Shown in pieces: positions 24,028-34,193 of a stretch of DNA of 64,000 nucleotides (the stretch's first letter is position 1; every line of letters starts with the position of its first letter). Both the position numbers and the translations under genes were made by a program. This DNA is from Sphaerisporangium krabiense (GTDB taxonomy: Bacteria > Actinomycetota > Actinomycetes > Streptosporangiales > Streptosporangiaceae): NCBI RefSeq assembly GCF_014200435.1, contig NZ_JACHBR010000001.1, positions 4,185,501 through 4,249,500 of the forward strand, read 5' to 3'. The notes beneath the pieces are model-generated. The model was given only the letters and a program-made list of their open reading frames with translations, was not told the origin of the DNA and did not search any database.

Positions 24028-25071
24028 GTGACGACACGCCGCTACGGGATCCTCATCATGCCGGCCGCGAACCGGGTCTACGCCGAGGCGTCGGTCGAGC
24101 TCATGGAGGCCGAGATCGAGGTCTTCGCCGCGGCCGTCCTCGGCGGCGGTCTGAGCCGGATCACCGCGGAGCCGATCGGCGGCGTCCCGTACATCACCTT
24201 CGACGCCCCCGAGCTGTCGGAGCGCGAGGTCGCCTACCTGTCCAACCTGTCGTCCCTCTACGCGCTGTTCGCGATCAACCCGGACGGCACGCTCGCGCCC
24301 GTCCCGTTGCGCCGGCTCGACCGCTTCGACGACGACCTGATCACCATCCAGAAGTACGCGGGCAAGACCAACGAGCACTTCACCAAGATGCTGCTGAACG
24401 CCACGATCCTGGCGTCCGACTTCGCCCGCGAGATGATCGACAGGCCGCTCGCCGTCCTCGACCCGCTGTGCGGCCGGGGCACCACGCTCAACCAGGCCCT
24501 GATGTACGGCTACGACGCGGCCGGGGTGGACGTCGACGGCAAGGACTTCGAGGCGTACGCGGCGTTCATGCGCACCTACCTCAAGCGCAAGCGCATGAAG
24601 CACTCCGCCGAGGTGGTGCCCGTGCGGCGCGAGCGCAAGCTGGTCGCCCGCAGGCTGGAGGTCTCGATCGGGCTCTCCAAGGAGGAGTACAAGGCGGGGG
24701 ACAAGCGCAGGCTCACCGTCGTCAACGCCGACACCACCACCGCCGGCGCGTTCTTCCCCCGCGCCTCCTTCGACGTGATCGTCGCCGACGCGCCGTACGG
24801 CGTCCAGCACGGCAGCCGCGACCGGCAGAGCGCGCTCAGCAGGCGCCCGCTGGACCTGCTGACCGCCGCGGTGCCCGAGTGGACGGGGCTGCTGCGGCCG
24901 GGCGGGGCGATCGGGCTGTCCTGGAACACCTACGTCGCCCCCCGCGACGACGTGGCGGAGATCTTCGCCAAGAACGGCCTGGAGGTGCGGGACGACGGCC
25001 CCTACCGCCGGTTCCGGCACCGGGTCGACCAGGCGATCATCAGAGACGTCGTCGTCGCGCGCAAACCCTGA
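24028..25071 (+). CDS. TRM11-like RNA methyltransferase
   Basis: 347 residues from GTG 24028. The N-terminal half is a THUMP-like RNA-binding region without clear motifs. The C-terminal half is a class I methyltransferase with the SAM-binding sequence DPLCGRGTTLNQAL and the catalytic DAPYGVQHG, corresponding to (D/N)PPY of amino-N-methyltransferases with Ala for the first Pro. This layout is that of the Trm11/TRMT11-like family, which makes N2-methylguanosine in tRNA. The closest expectation is a tRNA or other RNA methylation role, cytoplasmic and housekeeping. It is a single gene separated by 36 nt from the DUF305 gene. Confidence 0.82.
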   Translation: MTTRRYGILIMPAANRVYAEASVELMEAEIEVFAAAVLGGGLSRITAEPIGGVPYITFDAPELSEREVAYLSNLSSLYALFAINPDGTLAPVPLRRLDRFDDDLITIQKYAGKTNEHFTKMLLNATILASDFAREMIDRPLAVLDPLCGRGTTLNQALMYGYDAAGVDVDGKDFEAYAAFMRTYLKRKRMKHSAEVVPVRRERKLVARRLEVSIGLSKEEYKAGDKRRLTVVNADTTTAGAFFPRASFDVIVADAPYGVQHGSRDRQSALSRRPLDLLTAAVPEWTGLLRPGGAIGLSWNTYVAPRDDVAEIFAKNGLEVRDDGPYRRFRHRVDQAIIRDVVVARKP

Positions 25072-25204
25072 GCACGGAAAAGCCGGGAAGGCCGGAAGAC
25101 AGGAAAAGGGTGGCGGCCTGCCCGAGGGGTCGCACAGGACGCTTTTTCTTCGCCATTCATGCCGTGTTTTCGTGATACGGATGGGAAAGGCGAAGGAGGA
25201 TCTC

Positions 25205-26245
25205 ATGCTGCCCTGGCAGGCCGATCTCGAAGGACGCGTCGACGAGCACGTCATCGACAGCGAAGCACTGCGCGGCAATCCCCTGAACGACCCGCACCGC
25301 CGCCCGCTGTGGGTCTACGTGCCCCCGGGATACGACGACGACCCCGGCCGCGCCTACCCCTCCATCTACGTGATCCAGGGCTACACCGGGCACATCGGCA
25401 TGTGGCGCAACCGCACCCCGTTCCGTCAGCCGTTCGTCGAGACCGCCGACCAGGTGTTCGCCCGCGGCGAGGCGCCGCCGGCGATCGTCGTGTACGTGGA
25501 CGCCTGGACGGCCTACGGGGGCAGCCAGTTCGTGGACTCGCCCGGCACGGGCCGGTACCACACCTACCTCTGCGACGAGGTCGTGCCCTGGGTGGACGCC
25601 CGCTACCGCACGCTCGCCGACCGCGACCACCGGGCCATCACCGGCAAGTCCAGCGGCGGGTTCGGGGCGATGATCACGCCGATGCTGCGTCCCGACCTGT
25701 TCGGCGCGCTCGCCACCCACGCGGGCGACGCCCTGTACGAGCACTGCTACCTGCCCGGCTTCGCCGAGGCGGTGCGCCATCTGCGCGCCTACGACGGCGA
25801 CATCCTGCGCTGGTGGAAGGAGTTCCGGTCCCGCCCGGCCTTCACCGACCCCGCCGACGACGTGCTGCTCGTCGCCCTCGGCTGTTCCGCCGCGTTCTCC
25901 GCCCGGCCGGACGGCACTCCGGAGCTGCCCGTCGACCCGCGCACCGGAGAGCTGCGGCCCGATCTCTGGCGGCGGTGGCTGGACTGGGATCCGGTCCGCA
26001 TGGTGCCGGAGCACGCCGACGCCATGCGGACCATGCGCGCGATCTGGATCGACGCGGGGACCAGGGACGAGTACTACCTGGATCTGGGCGCCGAGGCCTT
26101 CCGCCGCTCGCTGCTGGACAACGGGGTCTCGCCCGACGTCGTCCACTTCGAGTTGTTCGACGCGGGCCACGGCGCCATCGACTATCGCTATCCGCTCTCG
26201 CTGGCCTGGCTGGCCACGCGGCTCACTGAACGTACGTGCAGATGA
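25205..26245 (+). CDS. putative esterase, alpha/beta-hydrolase fold
   Basis: 346 residues from ATG 25205, chosen because GGAGGATCTC lies just before it; the upstream GTG 25172 has none. The D-type esterase fold has the nucleophile elbow GKSSGGFGA, an Asp in IDAGTRDEYY and a terminal FDAGHGAIDYRY with the catalytic His. The family includes ferric-siderophore and feruloyl-type esterases and S-formylglutathione hydrolase relatives. There is no signal peptide, so it is cytoplasmic. The gene overlaps the convergent secreted-protein gene by 23 bp at the 3' ends. Substrate unknown. Confidence 0.85.
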   Translation: MLPWQADLEGRVDEHVIDSEALRGNPLNDPHRRPLWVYVPPGYDDDPGRAYPSIYVIQGYTGHIGMWRNRTPFRQPFVETADQVFARGEAPPAIVVYVDAWTAYGGSQFVDSPGTGRYHTYLCDEVVPWVDARYRTLADRDHRAITGKSSGGFGAMITPMLRPDLFGALATHAGDALYEHCYLPGFAEAVRHLRAYDGDILRWWKEFRSRPAFTDPADDVLLVALGCSAAFSARPDGTPELPVDPRTGELRPDLWRRWLDWDPVRMVPEHADAMRTMRAIWIDAGTRDEYYLDLGAEAFRRSLLDNGVSPDVVHFELFDAGHGAIDYRYPLSLAWLATRLTERTCR

Positions 26246-26561
26246 GGGACTGGCTCACTCCCTGCCGGTAGTCGGTGACGACGCGGCGGGTGAAGAACTC
26301 GCAGGCCTGCCAGGGGTTGCCGCTGCCGACGTAGACGAGGTTGCCGCCGGTGCCGCGCTGGTAGCAGGAAAGGTTTCCCTGGTAGAAGCCGATCATCGAG
26401 TTGGAGTAGACCTTGGCGGCGCAGTAGTCGCCGAGACTGAGCGGGCTCATCACGATCTCGGCCGTGGCGAGGGTTCTGGCGTGGGCGGGGGCGGTGGTGG
26501 CGAGCGCCCCCGCGCCCGCCAGGAACATACCGGCTAAGAGGATGGCGGTACGTCGCAGCAT
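26223..26561 (-). CDS. small secreted protein of unknown function
   Basis: 112 residues from ATG 26561 with AAAAGGAGACCAC upstream. A Sec signal peptide runs to APAHA at about residue 27. The mature part of about 85 residues has four Cys (in GDYCAAK, LSCYQRG, QACEFF and LICTYV), fitting two disulfides. I do not recognise the family. Its upstream region has a near copy of the palindrome found before the LPMO, so it may be induced by the same signal, for example on polymeric substrates. It overlaps the convergent esterase gene. Confidence 0.8.
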   Translation of the reverse strand: MLRRTAILLAGMFLAGAGALATTAPAHARTLATAEIVMSPLSLGDYCAAKVYSNSMIGFYQGNLSCYQRGTGGNLVYVGSGNPWQACEFFTRRVVTDYRQGVSQSLICTYVQ

Positions 26562-26605
26562 GTGGTCTCCTTTTGAACGCTGCCCTGCTAGACGCAGTAT
26601 CCATT

Positions 26606-26618
26606 AGGAAACTTTCTT
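26606..26618 (-). promoter_or_regulatory. imperfect copy of AGGAAA-C-TTTC operator
   Basis: AGGAAA, C, TTTCTT matches the palindrome upstream of the LPMO at 22414 except for one base pair in the right arm. It lies 45 nt upstream of the secreted protein gene's start. Confidence 0.45.
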
Positions 26619-26619
26619 G

Positions 26620-26961
26620 TCAATAGCCAAGATCTCCGAGATGGGAAAGCCGTTTCCCCGCCTCGGGCAGCTTCGCGCCGAGCACGTCCACCCGCTCGAT
26701 CGTCGGCGGCCGGACGAACAGCTCGTCCGACCGGTCGAGCAGGGCGGTGGTCAGCCTGCCCATCAGGTGGGCCCGCCGGTCCTCCTCGGCGGCGAACGCC
26801 ACGAAGGCGCCGAACGTCGTGCAGTTGACGCGCAGCGCGATCCACGCCGCGGTCCCCACCTCGTCCTCGACCAGGGCGCATCCCTCGCGCAGGAAGCCCT
26901 CGACGTCGTGTTCCCGGCCGGGCCGGGCGTGCACGCGTATCAGCAGGCCGCAGCCGATCAT
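26620..26961 (-). CDS. ABM-superfamily (antibiotic biosynthesis monooxygenase-like) protein
   Basis: 113 residues from ATG 26961 with a G-run ribosome site. The single-domain ferredoxin-like fold is suggested by LLIRVHARPGREHDVEGFL at the N terminus, TFGAFVAFAAEEDRRAHL in the middle, and IERVDVLGAKLPE. This is the pattern of the ABM/DUF1330-like dimeric alpha/beta-barrel group, which includes quinone-forming monooxygenases, heme-degrading enzymes and many proteins without activity. It lies alone; the function cannot be assigned. Confidence 0.75.
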   Translation of the reverse strand: MIGCGLLIRVHARPGREHDVEGFLREGCALVEDEVGTAAWIALRVNCTTFGAFVAFAAEEDRRAHLMGRLTTALLDRSDELFVRPPTIERVDVLGAKLPEAGKRLSHLGDLGY

Positions 26962-27043
26962 CGCGGATCCCCCCTTAGGCCGCGCGGGCCATCAACCTCC
27001 CCTACCCGCCGGCCGGCCCACGTGAACGCGCGGGGAGGCGAAC

Positions 27044-27766
27044 TTACGCCGTCTTGGCGCCGGGAAGAGGCAGGTCCGCGACACCGGGCGCGGGCAGGTC
27101 CGCGACGCCGGGCGCGGGGACCACGATGGCGGTGAGGATCAGGCCGTTCTCCACCAGCAGGCGCCCGGAGAATCCCTGGAGCCGCGCGCCGCCCACCGCG
27201 GGCCCCGGCACCAGCAGCCGGGCCGCGAACGTGCCGCGCGCCGGATCGATCTCGACCTCGGCCTCCTCGAAGTCCAGCCAGAGCCCCGTCAGCGGGAACC
27301 ACGCCTTGTAGACGGTCTCCTTGGCGCAGAAGAGCAGCCGCTCCCAGTGGATCGAGGCGTCCCGCCGGGAGAGCTCGCGCAGGTGGACGCGCTCCTGCGG
27401 CAGGGAGATCACCTCAAGGACCCCCTCGGGCAGCGGCCCGTTCGGCTCCGCGTCGATGCCGATGGCCGCGACCTGCGACGACCTGGCCAGCGCGGCGCCG
27501 CGGTAGCCCTCGCAGTGGGTGATGCTGCCCACCACGCCGCCCGGCCAGCCCGGCTCGCCGCGCGGCCCCGGCACCACCGGCACGGGCGGCAGCCCCAGCG
27601 CGTCCAGGGCCCGCCGGACGCACGCCCGCGCCGAGGTGAACTCCCTGCGCCGCTTGTCCACCGCCTGGGCGAGGGCCTCTTCCTCCTCCGGGAAGAGCTC
27701 GACGTCCGAAGGGTCCTCGAAGAGGTCGGCGCCGGCCACGGACGCGGGGACGATGCGCTCGATCAC
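27044..27766 (-). CDS. 4'-phosphopantetheinyl transferase, Sfp/EntD type
   Basis: 240 residues from GTG 27766, which overlaps the upstream stop as GTGA. The motifs of the Sfp-type transferases are present: IGIDAEPN (metal-binding Asp/Glu) and WERLLFCAKETVYKAW (the conserved K-E-x-x-Y-K). It moves phosphopantetheine from CoA to the Ser of carrier proteins in PKS, NRPS or fatty-acid systems. The C terminus has an unusual Pro-rich repeat, VADLPAPGVADLPLPG. No carrier-protein gene is in the window, so it presumably serves clusters elsewhere. It is coupled to the metallophosphoesterase gene, an arrangement seen in other actinomycetes. Confidence 0.92.
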   Translation of the reverse strand: MIERIVPASVAGADLFEDPSDVELFPEEEEALAQAVDKRRREFTSARACVRRALDALGLPPVPVVPGPRGEPGWPGGVVGSITHCEGYRGAALARSSQVAAIGIDAEPNGPLPEGVLEVISLPQERVHLRELSRRDASIHWERLLFCAKETVYKAWFPLTGLWLDFEEAEVEIDPARGTFAARLLVPGPAVGGARLQGFSGRLLVENGLILTAIVVPAPGVADLPAPGVADLPLPGAKTA

Positions 27767-28617
27767 GGGGCGTCCTCGGGGAAGACCTCCCGCAACGGCT
27801 CCCGGCCCTCGCGGTCGTACATGCGCCGCTCGCGCGGGTAGCCGAGCGAGACCTCCTCGAAGCGCACGCCGTCGTACCAGGTGGTGCGCGGGATGTGCAG
27901 GTGGCCGTAGACCACGGCGGCCGCGTTGTACTTCAGGTGCCAGTCGGCGGTCTCGACCGTGCCGCACCACTGCGCGAACTGCGGGTAGCGCAGGATCTGG
28001 GTCGGCTCCCGCGTCAGCGGGAAGTGGTTGACCAGCACCGTCGGCAGCGAGGGGTCGCGCTCGGCGAGGCGGACAACGGTCTCGCGCACCCGGGCCCGGC
28101 ACCAGGCGTCCCTGCTCGGATACGGGTCAGGGTGCAGCAGGAACTCGTCGGTGCACACCACCCCGGCGTCGTGCGCCCACGCTAGGGCCTCCTCCTTGGT
28201 GGTGCCGGGCGGGCGGAACGTGTAGTCGTACAGCAGGAACAGCGGGACGATCGTCACAGGACCGCCCGGGCCCCGCCACACCGGGTAAGGGTCCTCCGGG
28301 GTGAGGACGCCGAGGCGGCGGCAGACCTCGACCAGGTAGCGGTAGCGCGCCTCGCCGCGCAGCCGCACGGGATCGTCCTTGGGAGTCCACAGCTCGTGGT
28401 TGCCCGGCGCCCACACCACGGTGGCGAAGCGCTCCTTCAGCAGGTCGAGCGCCCACTCGATGTCGGCGGCCACCTCGCCGACGTCGCCGGCCACGATCAG
28501 CCAGTCGGCGTCCGACCTCGGCCGCAGCTTCTCGACGATCTCGCGGTTCTCCGGATAGGCGACGTGGATGTCGCTGATCGCCAGGAGCCTGCCGCCGGCC
28601 TTGCCGCTCACCGTCAC
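27763..28617 (-). CDS. metallophosphoesterase (calcineurin-like)
   Basis: 284 residues from GTG 28617. The calcineurin-type di-metal motifs are seen: ISDIHVAY (Asp, His), VAGDVGEV (Asp), APGNHELW (Asn, His), VNHFPL (His) and YGHLHIP (His). This pattern places it among metallophosphoesterases that cleave phosphomonoesters or cyclic nucleotides. It overlaps the phosphopantetheinyl transferase gene by 4 nt. It may remove phosphopantetheine or regulate CoA pools, but this is only inferred from the pairing. It is cytoplasmic. The gene starts 74 nt from the divergent ABC-F gene. Confidence 0.88.
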   Translation of the reverse strand: MTVSGKAGGRLLAISDIHVAYPENREIVEKLRPRSDADWLIVAGDVGEVAADIEWALDLLKERFATVVWAPGNHELWTPKDDPVRLRGEARYRYLVEVCRRLGVLTPEDPYPVWRGPGGPVTIVPLFLLYDYTFRPPGTTKEEALAWAHDAGVVCTDEFLLHPDPYPSRDAWCRARVRETVVRLAERDPSLPTVLVNHFPLTREPTQILRYPQFAQWCGTVETADWHLKYNAAAVVYGHLHIPRTTWYDGVRFEEVSLGYPRERRMYDREGREPLREVFPEDAP

Positions 28618-28691
28618 ATGGTGATCGTAACCGGCCTCGCCGGGTGCGCGCGGTCGCGCCCGTCCGCTCCGGGGGCGGATAGCGTTCAGAC

Positions 28692-30341
<1,650 letters not shown>

Positions 30342-30401
30342 CCCCCCACGGGAACATCGCGCGTCCTCCGGGGCCTGCCACGGCCATGAAGGCGCTGGTC
30401 A

Positions 30402-30433
30402 GGGGGGTGCTCCCGTTTGGAGGAGCACCCCCC
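30402..30433 (+). terminator. terminator hairpin after ABC-F gene
   Basis: GGGGGGTGCTCC at 30402-30413 pairs with GGAGCACCCCCC at 30422-30433; 12-bp perfect stem with an 8-nt loop. Confidence 0.78.
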
Positions 30434-30533
30434 GCGTCGCGCATACTGGACACGAGGGAGCCGATGGGCCGCCGTACGGCGAACTTCCTCGTGCCGGGAG
30501 CGTGGGCACCCGGCCATGCACGAAAGGGCGCCA

Positions 30534-30968
30534 ATGTCCCACTCCGACGATTTCACGGACCGGTTCGTCGAGGCATGGAACGCTCATGACATCTCCGCGC
30601 TGGTCAGGCTGTTCCACCCGGACGGCGTCATGGTCGCTCCCGGTGGGGTGGGCGAGGATCACGAGCAGATCGCCTCGATGCTCGAACAGTTCATGATCGC
30701 GTTCCCCGATATCAAGCTGACCCTCTGGACGGCCCTGCCGAGCGGTGAGAGCACGGCGCTGGAGATGGTCCTGTCCGGCACCCATCTCGGCCCCTTTCTG
30801 CTGCCCGGAGGCGGCACGCTGTCGCCCACCGGACGCCCCATCGCGGTGCGGACCTGCACGTTCACCACGCTGGAGGGAGGACGCATCATCAGCCATCGCG
30901 TCTTCTTCGACCAGTTCGAGCTGGCGACCCAGCTCGGGTGCACGCTCCACCCCCCCGATGAGGGCTAG
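30534..30968 (+). CDS. SnoaL-like (NTF2-fold) protein
   Basis: 144 residues from ATG 30534 with AAAGGG upstream (ATG 30516 is in frame, six codons earlier). FVEAWNAHDISALVRLFHPDGV and AFPDIKLTLW are the typical signatures of the SnoaL/ester-cyclase branch of the NTF2-like fold. Such proteins are cyclases, dehydratases or binding proteins for small molecules; most copies outside antibiotic clusters have no known role. It abuts the PP2C phosphatase gene, whose GTG starts right after its TAG, so the pair is co-transcribed. Confidence 0.85.
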   Translation: MSHSDDFTDRFVEAWNAHDISALVRLFHPDGVMVAPGGVGEDHEQIASMLEQFMIAFPDIKLTLWTALPSGESTALEMVLSGTHLGPFLLPGGGTLSPTGRPIAVRTCTFTTLEGGRIISHRVFFDQFELATQLGCTLHPPDEG

Positions 30969-32249
30969 GTGAGTCTCATGGGCGAATGCTCCGGTACGGA
31001 ACGCATGCTGACCGCCTTGCTCGACGCCAGCCACCTGGCGGGGTTCGAGCAGGTGCCCTCCCTGGTCGCCGAGCACGCCGCGCGCGCCGGGCTGCGCGAC
31101 GTGGTGATCTTCCTCGCCGACCTGCAGCAGGAGATCCTGCGCCCCGTCGTGGTCACCGGAGCGGCCGCCTCCGGGCCCACGGCCGCCGAGCTCAGCGAAC
31201 TGAAGATCGACGCGACGCTGGCCGGCCGCGCCTTCCAGGAGGTGCGGTTCCTGCGGACCGGCGGCGAGGCGGGTCCCATCTGCTGGTGGGTGCCGCTGCT
31301 GGACGGCACCGAGCGCCTCGGCGTGCTGCGCGTCACCACCGACACCGCCGACCCGGCGTGCAAGGAGGCGATGCGGGCCCTGTCCGCGCTGGTCGCCATG
31401 GAGATCGTCTGCACCCGGTGGTACAGCGACTCCTACGCGCGCCTGGTGCGGACCCGGCCGATGAACGTGGCCGCCGAGATGTGCTGGAACATCATGCCCC
31501 CGCTCACCTTCGCCAACGGCGAGCTGATGATCGCCGGAGCGCTGGAGCCCGCGTACCAGATCGGCGGCGACGCCTTCGACTACTCCATCGCGGGCGACAC
31601 CGCGCACCTGGCGATCTTCGACGCGATGGGCCACGACGTCCGCGCGGGCATGACCGCGAACCTGGCCCTCGCGGTCTGCCGCAACCGCCGCCGCGAGGGC
31701 GACGGCCTCGCCGCGACCAGTGTGGCGGCCGAGCGGACGCTGATCGACGAGTTCGGCCGCGAGACCCGCTTCGTCACCGCGATCCTCGCCGACCTCGACA
31801 CCGTGACCGGCAGGCTGACCTGGATCAACCGCGGGCACCACCCGCCCGTGCTGATCCGCGGCGGCCGTCACCCCGGCCTGCTGTGCTGCCCGCCCTCCCA
31901 CCCCCTCGGCCTGGACCTCGGCGTGCCGGTCACCATGTGCGAGGAGCAGCTGGAGCCCGGCGACCGCGTGCTCCTCTACACCGACGGCATCACCGAGGCC
32001 CGGAGCCGGCACGGCCAGGAGTTCGGCCTGGACAGGTTCGTGGACTTCATCATCCGCCACAGCGCCGACGGGCTGCCGATCAACGAGACGCTGCGCCGGC
32101 TGGTCCGCGGCGTGCTGGAGTACCACGAGGGGCGACTGCAGGACGACGCCACCGTGCTCGTCGCGGAGTGGCGCGGCGCGGCGCGGCAGGTGCTGGGAGA
32201 GTTCGGGGACGCGGCCGGCACGAGCACGGCCACGTCAGGCGCCCTTTGA
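30969..32249 (+). CDS. PP2C-family SpoIIE-type phosphatase
   Basis: 426 residues from GTG 30969. The N-terminal 170 residues are a GAF-like sensor region. The C-terminal part is a SpoIIE/PPM phosphatase with QIGGDAFDYSIAG, FDAMGHDVRAG (metal-binding Asp), ILADLDTVTGRLTWINRGHHPPVLIRGG and the terminal QDDATVLVAE. Proteins of this class dephosphorylate anti-sigma-factor antagonists in partner-switching pathways. A STAS-domain antagonist is encoded at 37151, some 5 kb away, so they could belong to related circuits, though this is speculative. It is cytoplasmic. Confidence 0.9.
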   Translation: MSLMGECSGTERMLTALLDASHLAGFEQVPSLVAEHAARAGLRDVVIFLADLQQEILRPVVVTGAAASGPTAAELSELKIDATLAGRAFQEVRFLRTGGEAGPICWWVPLLDGTERLGVLRVTTDTADPACKEAMRALSALVAMEIVCTRWYSDSYARLVRTRPMNVAAEMCWNIMPPLTFANGELMIAGALEPAYQIGGDAFDYSIAGDTAHLAIFDAMGHDVRAGMTANLALAVCRNRRREGDGLAATSVAAERTLIDEFGRETRFVTAILADLDTVTGRLTWINRGHHPPVLIRGGRHPGLLCCPPSHPLGLDLGVPVTMCEEQLEPGDRVLLYTDGITEARSRHGQEFGLDRFVDFIIRHSADGLPINETLRRLVRGVLEYHEGRLQDDATVLVAEWRGAARQVLGEFGDAAGTSTATSGAL

Positions 32250-32293
32250 CCGCGCAGGCGGTTGGTCCCGGCCCACAGGGTAGGGCCTGGGAC

Positions 32294-32506
32294 ATGAGAC
32301 GACGCTACAACGTCCGCGTGATCGCGGCCGCCGCCGGGCTGATCGTCTTCCTGGCCGGCGCCCTGTCCGGGGGCATCTCCCAGAACTGGTTCCTGTTCTT
32401 CGCCGGCCTGCTGGTGGCGATCGGCTGCATGGCGTACGTGATGATCACCGGCGAGAACTGGAAGATCGAGCGTGAGGACGACACCGCCAAGGTGCCGCGC
32501 GGCTGA
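32294..32506 (+). CDS. small membrane protein, two TM helices
   Basis: 70 residues from ATG 32294. A basic N terminus MRRRYNVR is followed by two hydrophobic helices (about 10-30 and 32-52) and an acidic tail. No family is recognised. It lies between the phosphatase gene and an oppositely oriented small gene. Confidence 0.65.
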   Translation: MRRRYNVRVIAAAAGLIVFLAGALSGGISQNWFLFFAGLLVAIGCMAYVMITGENWKIEREDDTAKVPRG

Positions 32507-32509
32507 CGG

Positions 32510-32956
32510 CTACGGTTCGACGGCCGTCCTGCGCACGCGCACGCGTAACGCGTGGCCGTGGGTGGCGAACGGCCCCTCGCCCTCGGGGATGCCGGTGATC
32601 ACGTCCACCACCAGCGTGCCCTCGTGGTCGTGCTCGCGCACCGAGGTGGCCGGCTCGGCGATCGAGCCGAGCAGCGCCCACAGGCGGCGGCGGACGTCCC
32701 GGTGCGTGGTGTGGGCGCCGACGACGGCCTCGACGTTGAGCACGCCGTCGTCGCCGACGTTCCAGCCCTCGACGGCCAGGCCCGGCACCCCGGCCGCCAT
32801 CAGATGCGGCACCAGGTGGACCTCGGGCTCCTCGGTCACCCAGGCGTCCCGGCGGGCCAGGGCCGCCAGTTCCTCCACCTCGGGGGCGAACACGGCGGCG
32901 TCCCCCGCCCCGAAGCCCCGCTCGTCGGTGTCCCAGCGTCGCTGCGACGGATTCAC
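32510..32956 (-). CDS. conserved hypothetical protein
   Basis: 148 residues from GTG 32956, chosen because GAGGAG lies eight bases upstream; GTG 32965 has no space for a ribosome site. The sequence is soluble and acidic with WDTDERGFGAGDAAVF near the N terminus and a beta-rich C-terminal half (GTLVVDVITGIPEGEGPFATHGHALRVRV). It has no motif I recognise. It faces the small membrane gene, tail to tail. Confidence 0.6.
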   Translation of the reverse strand: MNPSQRRWDTDERGFGAGDAAVFAPEVEELAALARRDAWVTEEPEVHLVPHLMAAGVPGLAVEGWNVGDDGVLNVEAVVGAHTTHRDVRRRLWALLGSIAEPATSVREHDHEGTLVVDVITGIPEGEGPFATHGHALRVRVRRTAVEP

Positions 32957-33189
32957 GCTGCTCACTCCTCGCCGAGGGTCGTGGCCGACCGGACGGGCCG
33001 GTCACCTGACCAACTGAACAACTGATCAGCACTGATCAACGTGGAAGGCCCACGTTAGTCCCCGGCGGGAAAGCTTGTGGCCGGAAGACAAAACCCGGCC
33101 CGCCGAAATAGGGGTGCGCGAAAGTACTCAGGCGCGGCCGGGCACGTGTACTCAGGCGGCGGGCGGCGCGGTCCGGGAGCATCGTGGTC

Positions 33190-33480
33190 ATGACCAAGCC
33201 GATTCACCCCACTCTCACCACCGCCTACTACGCCCAGTGCGTCCTGTCGTTCGGGGTGGCGCTCGGCGGGCTCGCGATCGGGATCGCCTACCTTCCGGTC
33301 GACCCCTGGGTGCGCGCGTTCCTCGCCGTCGCCACGCTGTACGCGGTCACCTCGGCCTTCGTCCTCGCCAAGTGCGTGCGCGACCGCCACGAGGTCGGGG
33401 CCGTCACCACGCGCGTCGACCAGGCGCGGCTGGACAAGCTGCTCGCCGAGCACGACCCGTACAAGGTCGAGAGCCTGTGA
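33190..33480 (+). CDS. YiaAB-type two-helix inner membrane protein
   Basis: 96 residues from ATG 33190 (GTG 33184 also fits). The N-terminal half TTAYYAQCVLSFGVALGG and a second hydrophobic segment ending AFVLAKCVRDR match the YiaA/YiaB family, small bacterial membrane proteins of unknown function. A soluble, charged tail follows. It stands alone and ends 7 nt before the convergent response-regulator gene. Confidence 0.78.
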   Translation: MTKPIHPTLTTAYYAQCVLSFGVALGGLAIGIAYLPVDPWVRAFLAVATLYAVTSAFVLAKCVRDRHEVGAVTTRVDQARLDKLLAEHDPYKVESL

Positions 33481-33486
33481 GGCGGG

Positions 33487-34137
33487 TCAGCCCTCGTCCA
33501 GGCCCCGCTCGATGGCGTACCTGACCAGCTCGACGCGGTTGTGGAGTTGGAGCTTGCTGAGCGTGTTCTGGACGTGGTTCTGCACGGTGCGGTGCGAGAG
33601 GACGAGCCGCTCGGCGATCTGCTTGTACGACAGGCCCTTGGCCACCAGGCGCAGCACCTCGGTCTCGCGCTCGGTCAGGCGCGGGCCGCCGTCGTCCGCG
33701 CCCGGCCGGGCGGCCAGGCGGCGGTACTCGCCGAGCACCAGCCCCGCCAGGCCGGGCGTGAAGACCGGTTCCCCCTCGGCGGTGCGCGCGACGGCCTCCA
33801 GGAAGTCCTGCCTGCTCGCCGACTTGACCAGGTACCCCGAGGCGCCGGCCTTGACCGCCTCCAGCACGTCCTCCTGCTCGCCGCTCGCCGACAGCACCAG
33901 CACGCGCGGGGGAGGCGCGCAGGTGGCCAGCCCCCTGGCGACCTCGGCCCCGGGCAGGTCGGGCAGCCGCAGGTCCAGGACCACCACGTCGGGGCGGACG
34001 GCGGCGGCGACCCGCAGCGCCTGACGCCCCTCGCCGGTGGTCGCCACCACCTCATGCCCCGCCTCGCCGAGGTCGCGGGCGACCGCGTCGCGCCACATCG
34101 GGTGGTCGTCCACCACCATGACCCGGAGCCGCTTCAC
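33487..34137 (-). CDS. NarL/FixJ family response regulator
   Basis: 216 residues from GTG 34137. Receiver domain: VDDHPMW (acidic pocket), VVVLDLRLPD with the phosphorylated Asp, LVLSAS, and the Lys of YLVKSA. A LuxR helix-turn-helix follows: LTERETEVLRLVAKGLSYKQIAERLVLSHRTVQNHV. It is the partner of the histidine kinase immediately upstream on the same strand. Target genes are unknown. Confidence 0.92.
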   Translation of the reverse strand: MKRLRVMVVDDHPMWRDAVARDLGEAGHEVVATTGEGRQALRVAAAVRPDVVVLDLRLPDLPGAEVARGLATCAPPPRVLVLSASGEQEDVLEAVKAGASGYLVKSASRQDFLEAVARTAEGEPVFTPGLAGLVLGEYRRLAARPGADDGGPRLTERETEVLRLVAKGLSYKQIAERLVLSHRTVQNHVQNTLSKLQLHNRVELVRYAIERGLDEG

Positions 34138-34193
34138 GACCGCTACTGTACGGCGACCGGCGGGGGCCGGCCGGCGTACAGGGTCGTGAGGCG

